A DNA stretch of 64,000 bases from Daucus carota subsp. sativus. Taxonomy: Eukaryota; Streptophyta; Magnoliopsida; Apiales; Apiaceae. Below the pieces are notes generated by a model. The model saw only the letters and a program-made list of their open reading frames with translations. It was not told the DNA's origin and searched no databases. Of this stretch, positions 10,860 through 24,024 are shown piece by piece. Within the stretch, counting starts at the first letter, position 1. Each line of letters starts with the position of its first letter. Where the stretch lies: NCBI RefSeq assembly GCF_001625215.2, contig NC_030389.2:30431454-30495453 (forward strand), given 5' to 3'. The translations under genes were made by a program, and so were the position numbers.

Positions 10860-12730
10860 AAATATTTCTTAAGAAAAATTAAGTATATAGGGATAGTATT
10901 TTTTGTTCTTTTTGTAAGGTGCAACCTATAGGGAATCTAGAACATAGGGAATCTGTAGTTACCATTATAATTATATACATATATAATACACCTCAACCTT
11001 AGTGAAGAATAATGTTCGAAAACTTCACTCAAAATTTATATAGTTCTTGCCGGTAAATGGGTCAAAGGGAATGGTCGACAAAAATCCCACTTAATCAGCC
11101 TAAGTTTGTAGAATTCTCTAGAATCCTAGACAATAATTCAAACATAAATTATTTTTTACAAAAGAATAATGTGGAATTGTCTAAAACCATGAAAGATAAT
11201 TCAAAAATGAACTATTTCTCGAAAGAATCATCTAGAATTTGGCTTAAAACCTTGGGAGCTCAAGAAGGCCCAATTTTGGAAACTTACGGGATATATAAAG
11301 GCCAAGGCCCAATCCCAAAATGTTTGTGGGAATTCTAAAATAGAATTAGTTTTTGACGATCCCTGGTCCATCAGGTAATTTGAGTTGAATCTAACTCGAA
11401 AAAGCGGCCCGGAATAAAATTGAAATGATTTCAAACTGGATGAAGCTTTTGAGTTTAATTCAATCTCAAATCACGTCAAATAACATGATGAATTAATTAT
11501 TAAAGGAAAAATTAAATTATAGATCCTTAACTAGTGATGATTTATTGTCTAGTTCAGTGAACTAAAAATTCTGTTTTTAGGTCACTTAACTTTTCTACGT
11601 TTTGATCTAAGTCCTTTCATCAAAAAGATTCCAACGATGTTAGAATCAGAAAACTAGGATTCTTGATGTTTTTGATGTTCATATGGATCCAAGAAATGAA
11701 GGTCGTGCTGACAATGACTAATCCATGGCGTATTAATTAATTTTGTAATTCACATAAAAAGGCTTACTTAATTTTCTACATTGCGCCGAGTGAATCATAA
11801 GGTCCATGATCCAGTATCATGGATCATGGACGTTCGTCGTTCGAGGCCCAATATTGTGAACAGTCCATACAAAGTGGCAAAACCACTAGGAAATTGAGAG
11901 AAGTTTCTCGAACTTTATCCCTAACAATCCTTTATAAATCAAAACTCTCATATTCATTCTTTACATCCTTAGAGCTGCCGCTGCCCCCCTCTCAAACTCC
12001 CATCTTTATCTTCGTACTTTGACCCAAATCAAATCAATAACTTATGATTATTGAAATCACATCCAAATTCAAATCTTCCATCGTCTTTCAATTACACAAA
12101 TCGGATACCAATATAATCATTCACTTCAAATTAGGATGTTATATTATATTGCTAATAATTTCCTCCGGTATGTCCTTTTGTTTATCAGTTTATGCTTGAT
12201 ATATATATTGATATCTTCAGATTGAATCCCACTATATTATTTGTTCTGTTCAAGTAGTTAATGTATTATGCTTTGGATGCACCAAAGGTTCATAATAGCT
12301 GGTGAAATACTTGTTTAATGGAATTTGAGTTTTCTTCAATCGTCAATTGAAAAGTTTAAATATTTATTTAATTATATTCTTGAAATAAAAAATTGTATGA
12401 ATCAGGTGTATACAAGGAATACTTGCATAAAACAATGAAGAAAGTGCTCCAAGATAGATTAATCTCTGCCTCCATTCTCCTTGCGATGCTTATAGGTACG
12501 TTTAAAATAATATTGACTATGCCATAAGTGCTCATAGGCAATATTTTTGTCGTTGTTGGCACCGAAATTATTGCAGTATATCTCTGAGTTTTATTTTTTA
12601 CATGATGACATGATTACACTGTTGTATTAGAGATAAATGCAACATCACTTGCAAGTATTACATTAAACACCACCTCAAATTGTTGCAAAAGACTCGATTG
12701 TTCTAACAATTATAAAAATTAGATGTATTA

Positions 12731-12736
<6 letters not shown>
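10860..12736 (+). repeat. Composite repeat copy 1, non-coding leader
   Basis: There is no gene. The block at 10,860-11,050 matches 33,739-33,930. From 11,048 (CTTGCCGGTAAATGGGTCAA) it matches 27,098, 33,925 and 38,983 onward. The GGATCATGGACGTTCG block (11,819) and the GAGCTGCCGCTGCCCCCCTC block (about 11,970) are shared with the other copies. The copy is interrupted at 12,737 by the (TA)n tract that holds the 11.3-kb MULE and resumes at 24,072. Confidence 0.75.
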
Positions 12737-12810
<74 letters not shown>

Positions 12811-12812
<2 letters not shown>

Positions 12813-12850
12813 CCAAGGATCAAATAGAAACCAATTTTAAAATAAAAACT
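12811..12850 (+). repeat. MULE left terminal inverted repeat
   Basis: The terminus directly follows the (TA)n run. Its core CAAATAGAAACCAATTTTAA matches the right terminus at 24,025-24,071 in inverted orientation, and it also matches the ends of the short element at 62,561-63,258. Confidence 0.75.
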
Positions 12851-13261
12851 TAGAACTAATCTTGACCATCTATCTAATATAATTTACTTTCAATCATAGC
12901 CATTCAAATAATAAAATATGTAAAATATAAAAAACAAAGATTTTGTTTAATTGAATATCATAACTGATTTCCGTTTCTCTCTCTTCGCTCCATGATTTCA
13001 CCTCCTAGCAGCTTTCTCTCTCTGAACTGTAGTTTAGCGACGCCATTGTCTTCGATTACTGTCTTCTCTGTACTCGAGCTTCGATATCTCTCTGTCTCTA
13101 ACTCGAGCTTCGACTCTCTAACTCGAGCTGGCTTTTGTCTGTTTTTGACGTTTGATTGAAGCTCTCTGTCTCTGTTATTCTGGAGCTCTCTCTCTTTGTT
13201 GCTTTGTGTCTATAATTCGAGCTCGAGAAAGTGTGGTTGAAGTAGATTCGAATTGCTGAAG

Positions 13262-16200
13262 ATGATTATATCAGACTTAACGAAGATTAGTGATAATCAA
13301 GGTAAAGTTTGTTGTTCACTGTTTTTGTTTTTGATATAATTTGATGATTATATCAGATTACAGTGTTTTCATGCTCATATTGCTTTTGTAGTTTAGGCAT
13401 GCTCATATTCTTGTAGTTTCTATTTAGTGATATGTCTAATATAGTTTAGTTGTATTCGAATTGTGTATATTTTAGTTCTTGTGTTTTAGTTAGAGTTTAG
13501 ACATGTAGTTGCTGGATTGATGATTGTTAGTTATAGTAATTGTGTTTATATATGATTTTTAGTCATATAGCTAATATAATTTAGTTGTATTGGAATTGTG
13601 TGTTTTTTAGTGTATGTGTTTTGGATAGATTTTAGATATGTAGTTGCTGTATTGTTGATTTTTAATGTATGATTGCAAGTTTTTGATGACTGAGTTAGTG
13701 TGTAGGTGCTGCAGTATATTAGTAGTGTTTGTTTATTATTTTCAATGTGATGCAGTAGGCAGTTATAGTATGATCCTGTTAGAGTATTATAGTATTATTT
13801 ATATAATTTTTGAGTATGTCTGTTGTATTTCAGGTTCAAGTTGCGGTGATTCGTCTAATGTTTGTGTTAGTATTCCTGTTTCTTCAACAGAAAGCGAAAA
13901 ATCAGTGACGAATTGCATTGTCTCTCCTGGTGGTATGAAGTATTTTATGCCTAGTTCTGTTGATGGAAGTCAAGTACCGTTTCAAAATCAGTCATTTGAT
14001 AGCTTAGATAAGGCGTACAACTTTTACAGAGAGTATGGGAGGCTAGGGGGTTTTGATGTACGAAAAACAACGGAGAAGAGAGATGCTGATGGTACCATAA
14101 TTTTGAAACATTTTGTGTGTAGTAAGGAAGGTTTTGTTGATGGAAGTCATTCTGAAGGAATTAGGCAAAGACGTACTGTGTCACGGAGGTGTGGATGTAA
14201 AGCAAAAGTGGTCATGAAAATTAGGAGCCAGAACAGATATTATATTTTCAATTTTGTTGAACTTCACAACCATCCGCTTGCTAGTGAAAGTGGTAGACAG
14301 TTTCTGAGGTCTAGTAGAGAGATGACAGTTAGTTTGCGAAGTTTTGTTTTTGATGCTGCGAAGGTAAATATCGGCTGCAGCAAGGCATTTAGCTTGGTCA
14401 AAGAGATGACAGGTGGATATAGTAATGTTGGGGCAACATTACGTGATTTCAGGAATTTTAATAGGGATTTAAAAGAATTTGTCGGTGAAAGGGATGGACA
14501 GATGCTGATTGACAAGTTTAAAGTATTACAGGAGACATCAAAATCATTTTATTTTGCTTATGAGCTTGATGGTGACGGGCATTTGACTATGCTTTTCTGG
14601 GCTGATCCAACTAGTAGGAGGAACTTTGAAATATACGGCGATGCTGTGTCATTTGATGCCACTTTTGATACTAACAAGTAAGTTATTTTACATTTCAAAT
14701 TGTTGTCTTTTAGTAATAGAATTATTAGTTTTCTTTTTATGTAATGTCGTTAGAATGTCGATAATGGTTTATATTATACTACAATACCTTGTCTGGAACT
14801 ATGAAGTAAAGTACGTATATTTGTAATTTTTTTAATTAATCTTTTTAACAAGGCTCAAGGTGCAGTAGACAATGGTATACTGGAGTTATATTTGCAGTAC
14901 CTTAGTGATAATCTCAGTATATTTTAGTGATACCCTAAATATATTTTAGTGATGTCTGCAGTGTATTTTAGTGGTATATGTTAGTTTATGTGGTTTTTAA
15001 TCTGTTTTATCTATGTTCAGGTATAATATGATTTTTGCGCCTTTCACTGGTGTTGACAAACATGATAGATGTGTCACATTTGCTGCTTGTTTGTTATCAA
15101 AAGAAGATGTTGCTCATTATAATTGGGCCTTTAAACATTTTGTCAAGGCTATGGGACGCAATCCAGTGGTGTTTATAACTGATCAGTGCCCTGCAATGAA
15201 GGTATCTGTGCCGGCTTCATTTTGTGGTGATAATGATTTGGTTGCTAGCAAGCATCGCCTATGTATGTGGCATATAATGCAGAAATTCCCTATTAAGGTA
15301 GTTTTTTAGTTGTTTTTTAGAAATTTGGTTCCTAGCATCTGAAATTTACTGTCATATATTTATGTAATTTTCCATAATATTGCAGCTTGGGAATCGTTTG
15401 TGTAAGGAAACAGACTTTATGGAGAAAATGAAAACTTACATATGGTCATCGAATTTGGAAATTGATGAGTTTGAAAGTGGATGGAAAGCGGTTATAGGAG
15501 AGTTTAAGTTGGAAGATAACAAATGGTTATCAGATATGTATGACATAAGAAAGTCGTGGATTCCTGCCTATTTCAGGGACAGTCCTATGTTTGGCTTGAT
15601 GAGGACAACTTCAAGGTCCGAAAGTGAAATTTTTTTCTTTTCACAGTTTCACAAGCAAGGTGATACTTTATGTGAGTTTTGGATACGTTTTGAGAGTGCA
15701 ATGCATAGGCAGCGGAATGAAACGGAACGTTTAGACCATGAGTCTAACTCAAGCAAACCAAACATTTTATCAAGATGGTTCATTGAAGATGATGCAGCTG
15801 AGCTATTTACACGTTCCATTTTTTACAAAGTTCAAGAAGAAATTTTGGCATCTTGCTTGGATATGCAAATCAAGAGAATGAGTGAAGAAGTTGATGGGGT
15901 AACTCATTTTGAAATAAAGGATGTCAAAGTTAAAGATAAACTTTTTAAGGTATGTGTTTTCCCCTTTATAGTAGTATTTTATATATTCTAATTTTGATTT
16001 ATATTTTTTTTACAGTAGTAATTGTTATTGTGGAACAGAAAGTAAATATAAAATATTTGAAAATATGCATAATATAATTTTAGTAATGCATTATTAAAAT
16101 ATTTTGCATTCTGATAAATTGTAGTGGCATTAGTAGTTGTTTTGTATTGCAAGTAGTCATTAGTAGTGATTTGGATTGGAAGTAAATGTACTGGATCACC

Positions 16201-16912
16201 TGCCGAACTTTGGTTTTTATGTCATTTTATTTTTGAAGCATATCTCATATTGGTAATGGTTCAAAATGGTGATTTGAATGGTGATTTATGATTCATTTTG
16301 CAGGTTACTGTTAGCAAATCACATGCCGTATGTTCGTGCAAACAATTTGTTATGTGTGGAATTGTTTGTAGGCATGCTTTCTGTGGCTTAAAGCAGATTG
16401 GTGTCACAAAATTTCCAAGGAGTCTCGTGCTTAATCGTTGGATGAAAGTTGCAGAAAGTGGCACTTCATTGGAATCTAATGTTGTGTGTTCGGATTATTT
16501 TAAAATGGAGCAAGTGTCGTTGAAGTTGACAAACTTATGGTTTGATTTTCGTCAGATTCTTAGCAAAGCTGGAGTTGAAATGGATAAGCTTGACTATGTT
16601 CACAAAATCATTAAGCAGATAAGTAGTGATTTTGAAAAGTATGATGGAGATTCTGTTGATTTTACTAAAAAGGATCATATGGCAGCTATGGTAGGTGAAC
16701 AGCCGGTTGAAGAGGTTACCATTCTTGCACCAACTGTTTCCAGGAACAAGGGAAATTATTTCAAGCGTCTTGTGAGTGATAGAGAGAAAGCAATGACAAA
16801 AGCAAATAAAAGAGTTCGAAGATGTAAAGAATGTTCGGCAACCACTCATGATTCGAGAACTTGTCCGAAGAAAAAGAAGGATGGAGGAGCTGTAGTTTCG
16901 AATATGTTGTGA
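13262..16912 (+). CDS. FAR1/MULE transposase, 777 aa, 5 exons
   Basis: This is the probable transposase of the 11.3-kb element. Exons 13,262-13,301, 13,834-14,677, 15,021-15,297, 15,386-15,949 and 16,304-16,912 join with GT-AG sites into an unbroken 777-aa frame. Domains in order: a FAR1 zinc-binding DNA-binding domain (about residues 85-190; FYREYGRLGGFDVR, then SRRCGCKAKV and ELHNHPL); a MULE DDE domain with Asp288 (SFDATFDTNKY), Asp349 (VVFITDQ) and a probable Glu at about 415-417 (DEFESGW); a SWIM finger CxC...CxH (C585, C587, C597, H599); and a C-terminal zinc knuckle (CKECSATTHDSRTC). The start is the first ATG in a short first exon after a CT-rich leader (12,970-13,250). An extended first exon from 13,665 is also open but lacks domain content. 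All expected residues are present, so activity is plausible. Related proteins include domesticated FAR1/FHY3 regulators, but the TIRs and partner gene argue for a live transposon. Confidence 0.88.
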
Positions 16913-17451
16913 ATATGATTTTAATTTTCAATTTTAAAAGACCTTGTGCACTTGTCTTTATAAAGTGTTAAGTACATTTTGATTTTATGTTTTCTGAGTA
17001 CATTTTGATTGTTTATAAATTGTCTTTATAAAGCATATTAGTACTGATACATTGTCAGTTTATATTGAATATATAAACTGAACTTGTCAAGTTTTGGAGT
17101 GAAAATGAGTTGGTTTTTAGTGATATAGGTAATGTAATTTAGTGGTGTTATCAGTGTAATTTAGTAGTATACATCCCAAGTTTTAGTGATATGTGTGGTT
17201 TTTTAGTGATATCCTGCTTTACTGTGTAACGAAAACAATGAAAAATCATAAAACTAAAATGAAACAATAACAAAAGTAAAAAAGCCAAATATTTACCATT
17301 GCATTTTGAGCTGGTAAAAACAAAATAACCATATCTTTACAAAAACAAACCACTAAATCATTTTCAGTCTCAACATAATTCAGCCATCTAATAATTCTGT
17401 TCAATCAGTTTCTAATATTCTAAAAAAGTGCAGTAAAACAATGCACTAAAT
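16913..17451. other. Convergent intergenic spacer of the MULE
   Basis: This 539-bp AT-rich gap lies between the 3' ends of the two convergent transposon genes. It has repeated TTTAGTGATAT-type motifs (about 17,112-17,215) and no open frame of note. Both genes presumably end their transcripts here. Confidence 0.6.
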
Positions 17452-20400
17452 CTAAGAAGGAGTTGGTCCTTCTTGAGACGACCTTTCTGCTTCGTGGAAA
17501 GAACTTATTAAGTTCACCGCGAATTTCACTCTCTTGCCGGATTTTTTAGTTGGAAACTTTTCTGCAGCTTTTCCAGCTAGGACGACGTTGATGATATTAT
17601 GCTTCTCTGCTGTGTTGTACAAGCCTACAGCTTCTGTGGTGATAGGCTCTTTGAGTTCATTCAGGTGTGAAGATAGGATTGCTGTGTTGTACTTGAACCT
17701 CAGCCTAGTTATTTGTTTATCCTGTGTTGGCTGCAATATGATAATTTGTTTATTAGTGTTTGTTATCACATAACTTTTTAAGCCTAATAAACAGAGCAAT
17801 TTGAAAAGAAATTAAGGACATGCTGCATACACATTTGAATTACAAAGATATATACACTTTAATCAATTTCACTAAAACATATTAACTATATCACTAAAAC
17901 ATATTAACTATATCACTAAACTATATTAAGTATATCACTAAAGTGTGTCAACTATATCACTAAAATGTAAAGCAGTATATAAGTATGTAAAATATTAAAC
18001 TAATCTTACCCCTTCTTCTGTTAAGTCAGTGTTCCAGTTTTTGATATCTCCTTTGAAGGTTTCCATATGGCGCATGAGGAAGATACCACAATCTGTGGAA
18101 TTGTCAGTAGTCTGCCATGGCATTTTCACAAAACGAGGCTTCATTTTCCGCACTCTTGATCCCAAATTTGGATTTTCATTCCTACTTATATAATTGCAAA
18201 AGTGAGAATGCTGTAAAAGAGAAGTAAAATATTAGTATAGTGGACTTAAAACAGTGCATGTTTATATACATAATAGTGGAATGAAGGATAAAAAAATATA
18301 TTACCAAAACCTCCAAAACTCTGCTATAGTACATCTTAGGCTGTGCTTCACGTTTAATATTGTCAATTATAAAGTATCCCATGGTTTTGATACCACAGCA
18401 TACCAAATAATAATGCTCATATTTATTAATAGGAAAGCACACCTGTAATCATATTAAGAGATATTTTAGTTCAACATATTTGAGAAATGTTGAGATCTAT
18501 GTCAAAATTAGTTAAGAAATGACATTTACCATTTCCACGTCTTCCACTTTTTTGATGGAAAAAGTTTGAAGAATCTTGTCCATCCCACTGGCAAACGAAT
18601 CATAAGTTTCAGTGACTTTCTTTTCTGGATCTATGCTGAAAATCTGGTTGATATAAATATATTAGATTCTGGTGTATGTAGTTATGAAATAACTGAAAGA
18701 AATTAATTAGAATATATATACGAAGGCAGTATATATTACCAAATCTCCTATTGTGCAGAAAAGTCTTAGTGGTGACCCATCTGCCTTGTACTTTTCACTG
18801 TCATTTAGGATTGTTGCCCATGTATCAATCACAGAGTAGTATACACTTGTTTTTGGTTTCAGCGTCAACAAGTGTTCTTTGATACATCTCACTTCCTCCC
18901 ATCTAAACAAATCATCCCTGTAATTATATATATTAATTAGTATTAGGCAGATAAAGAAATGTATATAACAGAAAGGGCAAAATACTTACAATAGCTCGCC
19001 CTTTTTCTTTAGCAAGAAGACCCAATATCCAAAGTCTTCATTATTCATTCTTTCCTTGATATCAATCACCCTGTTGACATAGGGTGATTTTTGATATGGA
19101 CCAACTTTCTTTGTCCGCTTGCTTTTTTCTCTCTCTTGTGGTTCTGGCTCTGGCGTGACCAAATTTTGATTCCTTTCTTTTTCTATGTCATCCAGTCCAA
19201 GGGAAAAAGGAGGGACATATCTCTCATCATCTTTCTGTTGCTCAGCAAGGATCTCAATGTCGGTTCTGTCCATTTCTTCAACAACTTCTAGGCTGGCGAC
19301 TATTTCAGGTGATAATTCATCACCCAAATCATCACCAGTTTCCTGGTTAGGAATGAGATATTCTTTCAGCATTTCACCGATAATAGCAAAGTTTTTATTA
19401 TCGGGAAACTTTTCCCTTGCTTTCACTAAATCTTCATCAAATTTGGACTTTATGTCCACAAGTTCCTCTGCCCTTTTACGTAAATCATGAAGTACATCCT
19501 GAGAAGTCAATGCAAAATTTAGAATTGAAATATAGTGATATATATGGTAGTATTATAATATTTTAATAGGTGATCTATCTAATATACTCTAGTGATATAT
19601 ATAGTAGTTTTTAGTGATAATTTGCATGAATTATAGTAGTATGTTACTAATTCATATATAATGTACCTCTTCAGTTTGTTCAACATTTCCATCAGCTGCC
19701 TCTGTTGGAGGAGTGTAATACTGTGTATTTTGTGGACTTTGGCACTGAGTTGATTCATGAGGTTGTTGTGATGTTGACTCCTTTCTCTTGAGGTAATCTT
19801 TTTCAATTCTATCCACCTCTGACCAATACTGCCACGTATCCCAGGCTCCATTTTCATTATCATTTACCTACAATTAAGGATGAAACACATTTTTATATAA
19901 AAAGAATAAGATAGGTTTTCGACTACGTATTCCATATACAAACAGGATCATACCTTTGTCTTTGGAGGTTCAGAAGGATCAATTTTTTGTAGATATTCTT
20001 TTAAACTTGGTTGGATTGATCCAACTCCAAAAGCTCCGTCAATCACCTCAATTTCTTGTCTTTGTCTCAACATTTCTAGAGTCCAACCATTGTAGGAAGG
20101 AAATTGTCTATCAACCAGGTTCATTCCTTTGTACCTCACACGGTCGACATATAACAACTACAAAGTGAAACAAGTAAAACTATTAATTAGATTTTATATT
20201 CTATTAGAATATACGGACAAGAAAAAAAAAGATTTAGATTGTTGTCTTACAGTGAGAAAGATTAGTGATCCTCGGAAAAATGTTGTTGTTGTTCTGTTCC
20301 AACTCTCCATTCCAATTACAAGGTAGCCTAGGAGGAAATCTGCCCAGTTATACTTCTTGAGATTGTCAAGGTTATCATCAAGTTGCAGCAGTTGTTTGTC

Positions 20401-23400
20401 CACATAAGAAGCTCCTTTTGTACCAATAAGCACATTTGACATAACAAGAAGGAAGTTTAATTTGAAGTTATCATTAACTTCTTGGTTTTTCATCACTTGA
20501 ACAATCATCTGTGTTGTTATTTGATCAGATAAAGTGAATTGTGCATGCCAATCTTTGATTCTTTGACTGTACTTTCCAGGTGATGCCAGAATAATAGGAT
20601 GTCCTCCATTTGGCAGGCCTAACACATCATAAACATCTTCACTTGTAATATTAATATCTCCATCCTTCAACTTTAGTGAGATTGAGTGGTGATCAAAGAT
20701 TTGGAGTACATTGTAGGCGATTTTGGTTGGCAAAATGTCAAGCTCAAAATCCAGTAAGAGTGCAAAACCAGCTCTTGTAACCCAGTCCCTCTGCTCTTTT
20801 GTGAGTTCACCTACCATCTTACTAAAATGCCTTGGAGATATCCTTATCTTGACCTCGTCTTTTTTCTTATTTATATGTTTAGCCCCTTCTGTTTTCTAAT
20901 GAAATAAGAGGAAATAATTAGTGTTGTAGAAACCACAAGAAACGACAGTGCAGGGCATCACTAAAATATTGTGCTCAAATTTCTAATTCTAAGTAACGAA
21001 ATAAATAAAAAATACCTTAACATCCTTGTTCATGAACTTCAATAGTGGATATAATGTTCCAGCAATCCTTTTTCTTGGTATATGAGTTTCAAATGCAGCT
21101 TCCTGTTAAGAACATAAAACAATATACTAAGCAGTTGTATATTCACAAAATTATACTAAGCAGTTGTATATTCACAAATTTATAAAACTATTTAACCTGC
21201 AAAATCATAAAACTTGCAAATACATGTAAAATATACTATTTAACAAGAAGTATATTCACAAATTTATACTAAGCAGTTGTATTTTAGTGATCTTAGTTGA
21301 TATACTTTAGTGATATACTTAATATACTTTAGTGATATACTTAATATAGTTTAGTGATATAGTTAATATATTTTAGTGATAGTGATATTCACCTATCTAA
21401 TCCTTTAAAACAAATCAAGATTTTAAGCTACTAGTCTACATTAAACAGATAGATATCTCACAAACAACACACACAAATATACAGACATTCGATATATACT
21501 ATAATTAAAGACTATATAAACGTCGATGCTTTAAAATCGAATTTAAGCACATTCGATATATATACTATATAATTAATAATGAAGAAAGTGAAGAAAGTGT
21601 ACCTTTTTCCTTTTGTATTTTGTTATTTTAATCTTTGGTTGTGCATTGTTGACTTGAGCTTGATTTTCTGTTTCATCCTCTTCTTGTTCATCCTCTTCTT
21701 CTTCATCCTCATTTTCTTCTTCACTTTCGTTTAGTCCATCGTCTTGTTCATCATCTTCTTCTTCTGCACTATCTTCATCACCTTCTTCATGTTCTTGTGC
21801 ACTATCGTCTTGCTCCATGTCTTCTGCACTATCTTCTTGTGCACTGTCTTCTTCACCTTCTTGCATATCTTCATCACTTTGTTTGTCATTATCTTGATCT
21901 CCATCTTGTTCATCCACCAGATTATTACAATTATGTTCATCCCCTTCTACTTCATCAACAAGTTTATTTCCCTATGAAATCATACAAAATAATGATTTAG
22001 ATTAATTTATAAATCAATAATACAACTAAGAAATAATGTAGTTGATCACATACAAGAAGACTTTTGATATTTCTTCCAGCAGTAGCCTTTATGACTTTGT
22101 TATCTGGACGTCGATAGACTTTTGCAAGTGGTCTTTTGTCTCGTATGTTGTTGGTATTCATGTTTGCTTGATCTTCAGATTCTAAATCTACAGGAGTATC
22201 TGCAGTGTTTGTAAACTTTGACAAACTATGTGCACGAAGTCTTGTACTTCTTCTGCATTGAACTATGTAACCTGCAAAATCATAAAACTTGCAAATACAT
22301 GTAAAATATACTATTTAACAAGAAGTATATTCCCAAATTTATACTAAGCAGTTGTATTTTAGTGATCTTAGTTGATATACTTTAGTGATATACTTAATAT
22401 ACTTTAGTGATATACTTAATATAGTTTAGTGATATAGTTAATATATTTTAATGATAGTGATATTCACCTATCTAATCCTTTAAAACGAATCAAGATTTTA
22501 AGCTACTAGTCTACTTTAAACAGATAGATATCTCACAAACAACACACACAAATATACAGACATTCGATATATACTATAATTAAAATTGAATTGAGGTTAC
22601 CAAGAGAAGAAAATAGATTCTAACTTGTTCTGTTTTTTAGGCTTAAAAAATTATGTGATTAGAAACACTTAGCACTTAGCGCTGCTACAATAGTTTTATT
22701 AAAGAAATATTTCGGTTATACATGTTAGTCTTCACTAATAAGAAGGTCTGCAATTCTCATATCAATTCTTATTAGTCAGTCTTCACTAATAAGAATTGAT
22801 TAGTAATACTTAATGTTAATTACTTAATTGATAAAATTAGCTAGCCATGTCTTAAATAATCATATTAAGCTGCTTGACATTGGTGCTGAATCAATGCCTG
22901 ATTCATCATAAATCAACTTGGAGTTTGAACATGCCAGAGGGATACCAGTTAAATATTCGCTTTAATATCTGTCAGTTATTAATTGCTAAGCATCTTTTCA
23001 ATACTAAATCTGAGTTTATTAGCTAAGATAAAGAGTACTTTTCCACGGCATTTGTTTCTACTTTGGGAGCTTAATCATGATTCAACTTAGTGTTATAAAA
23101 TCTGTCAATTAGGCTTTTGGATTACTGATCTAGATTAACATCAAGATGTGTTATAAAATCATATGTCTCAGCCTGGTTGTGTACTAAGTACTCTACACTA
23201 AGATGATTAATATGCACTAAGTACTCTACGTACTCTACACACTACACACTAAGATCAGTACTCTACGTACTCTACAAACTGAGATTAGTAATATGCATTA
23301 ACATGAGTAATATGCACTAAATCAACATCTTATTCATCAACAACATATTCATATTCATTAATTAAACAAATCAGCAACATATTCATCAACATATTATTCA

Positions 23401-23502
23401 ATAAATCAACATATTCAGACAAGTAAATGCTTGAAATCACAAATAATTAAAAAAAACAGTGATAAAACCCTAATTTAACATACCTCCTCTAGTTCTAGCC
23501 AT
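17452..23502 (-). CDS. Transposon-borne ULP1/C48 SUMO-protease-like protein, 1053 aa, 13 exons
   Basis: This is the second gene of the MULE, convergent with the transposase. Exons (descending): 23,502-23,484, 22,271-22,054, 21,971-21,603, 21,102-21,016, 20,895-20,251, 20,157-19,954, 19,867-19,667, 19,498-18,990, 18,917-18,740, 18,643-18,530, 18,442-18,305, 18,210-18,010, 17,730-17,452. All join with GT-AG sites in one open frame starting MARTRG. Residues 80-202 are a Glu/Asp/Gln-rich acidic region. Residues about 232-446 resemble the N-terminal domain often found in plant transposon ULP1 proteins (DVYDVLGLPNGG). A Pro/Glu/Lys-rich linker follows. The C-terminus is a C48 peptidase fold with His858 (YEHYYLV), Asp875 (FIIDN), Gln927 (MPWQ) and Cys935 (DCGIF). 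The His-Asp spacing of 17 equals that of classical Ulp1. It probably cleaves SUMO or a related conjugate; its role in transposition is unknown. Repeats fill several of its introns. Confidence 0.85.
21194..21509 (+). repeat. 316-bp direct repeat, copy A (ULP1 gene intron 3)
   Basis: It is nearly identical to 22,269-22,584 (offset 1,075). It includes five TTTAGTGATAT-type motifs at 21,290-21,375 and a pyrimidine-rich ATTTTGCAGG on the minus strand that acts as the exon 2 acceptor in the other copy. Confidence 0.88.
22269..22584 (+). repeat. 316-bp direct repeat, copy B (ULP1 gene intron 1 end)
   Basis: This is the partner of 21,194-21,509. On the minus strand its left edge is the splice acceptor of exon 2 of the ULP1-like gene, so the duplicated block carries a working acceptor into both introns. 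Confidence 0.88.
22761..22800. repeat. Perfect 16-bp inverted repeat (hairpin)
   Basis: Arms ATCAATTCTTATTAGT (22,761-22,776) and its exact complement (22,785-22,800) flank an 8-base loop CAGTCTTC. It lies in intron 1 of the ULP1-like gene. A related half (GTCTTCACTAATAAG) sits just upstream at about 22,729. Confidence 0.85.
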
Positions 23503-23968
23503 ATTTTAGTAGCTTTCAGAGTGAAATAAGCTAATTAACAGCTGTTATGAAAGAACATTAGTAGATTGAAGTCAGTTTTCACAATAATACACAACAAAAC
23601 CCTTAAAATTCAAAAAAACCGACATACACTAAAAATACGAGTTGATTAAGATGATTAACTAACTATAAATACTACTAAACTACAGAAAAGTACCTATTCA
23701 AACAAATGTTGAAGTGATTTTGCTCGGTGCTTGAGCTGCGGTTGCGAGATCCAAAAATCGCCTCGAATTTCTTCGTAGAAGCTGTAATATACCTAATTAG
23801 AACAAAAAAGAGGGAAAAAGTCGAAGAAACCGCCATTAGAGACGTACCTGAAGCTCGGTTGTGCGCGATGATGAACAGTGGAGTAGTGGAGGTGATGGAC
23901 CGTTGTGCGCGAAACGTGTGTATCGTATCGGTGTGTATCGTTTTTAACTGTGCAAGCGTGTTTTGTAT

Positions 23969-24021
23969 AAGCGGGCTGGATCATTTTAGTGGGCTGGGAG
24001 TGTTAAAAAGTGGGCTGGGCC
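23969..24021. promoter_or_regulatory. Site II-like TGGGCT/TGGGCC cluster in MULE right end
   Basis: TGGGCT occurs at 23,990-23,995 and 24,011-24,016, overlapping TGGGCC at 24,016-24,021, with a GGGCTGG variant at 23,973. TGGGCY sites bind TCP factors and raise expression in dividing cells. The cluster is about 490 bp upstream of the ULP1-like start codon, on the side expected for its promoter. The role is inferred from motif and position only. Confidence 0.4.
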
Positions 24022-24024
24022 TTG

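Noticed and set aside
13665..13833. Longer N-terminus for the transposase starting at 13,665
   Set aside because: The added residues are hydrophobic intron-like sequence; a TTTCAG acceptor at 13,828-13,833 and a short first exon at 13,262 give a better model.
17865..17960. Regularly spaced ATATCACTAAA repeats considered as a CRISPR-like array
   Set aside because: Plant nuclear DNA, short variable spacers, no cas genes; they are transposon-internal repeats.
21744..21977. Hydrophobic + strand open frame resembling a membrane protein
   Set aside because: It is the reverse complement of the acidic GAA/GAT-rich exon 3 of the ULP1-like gene.
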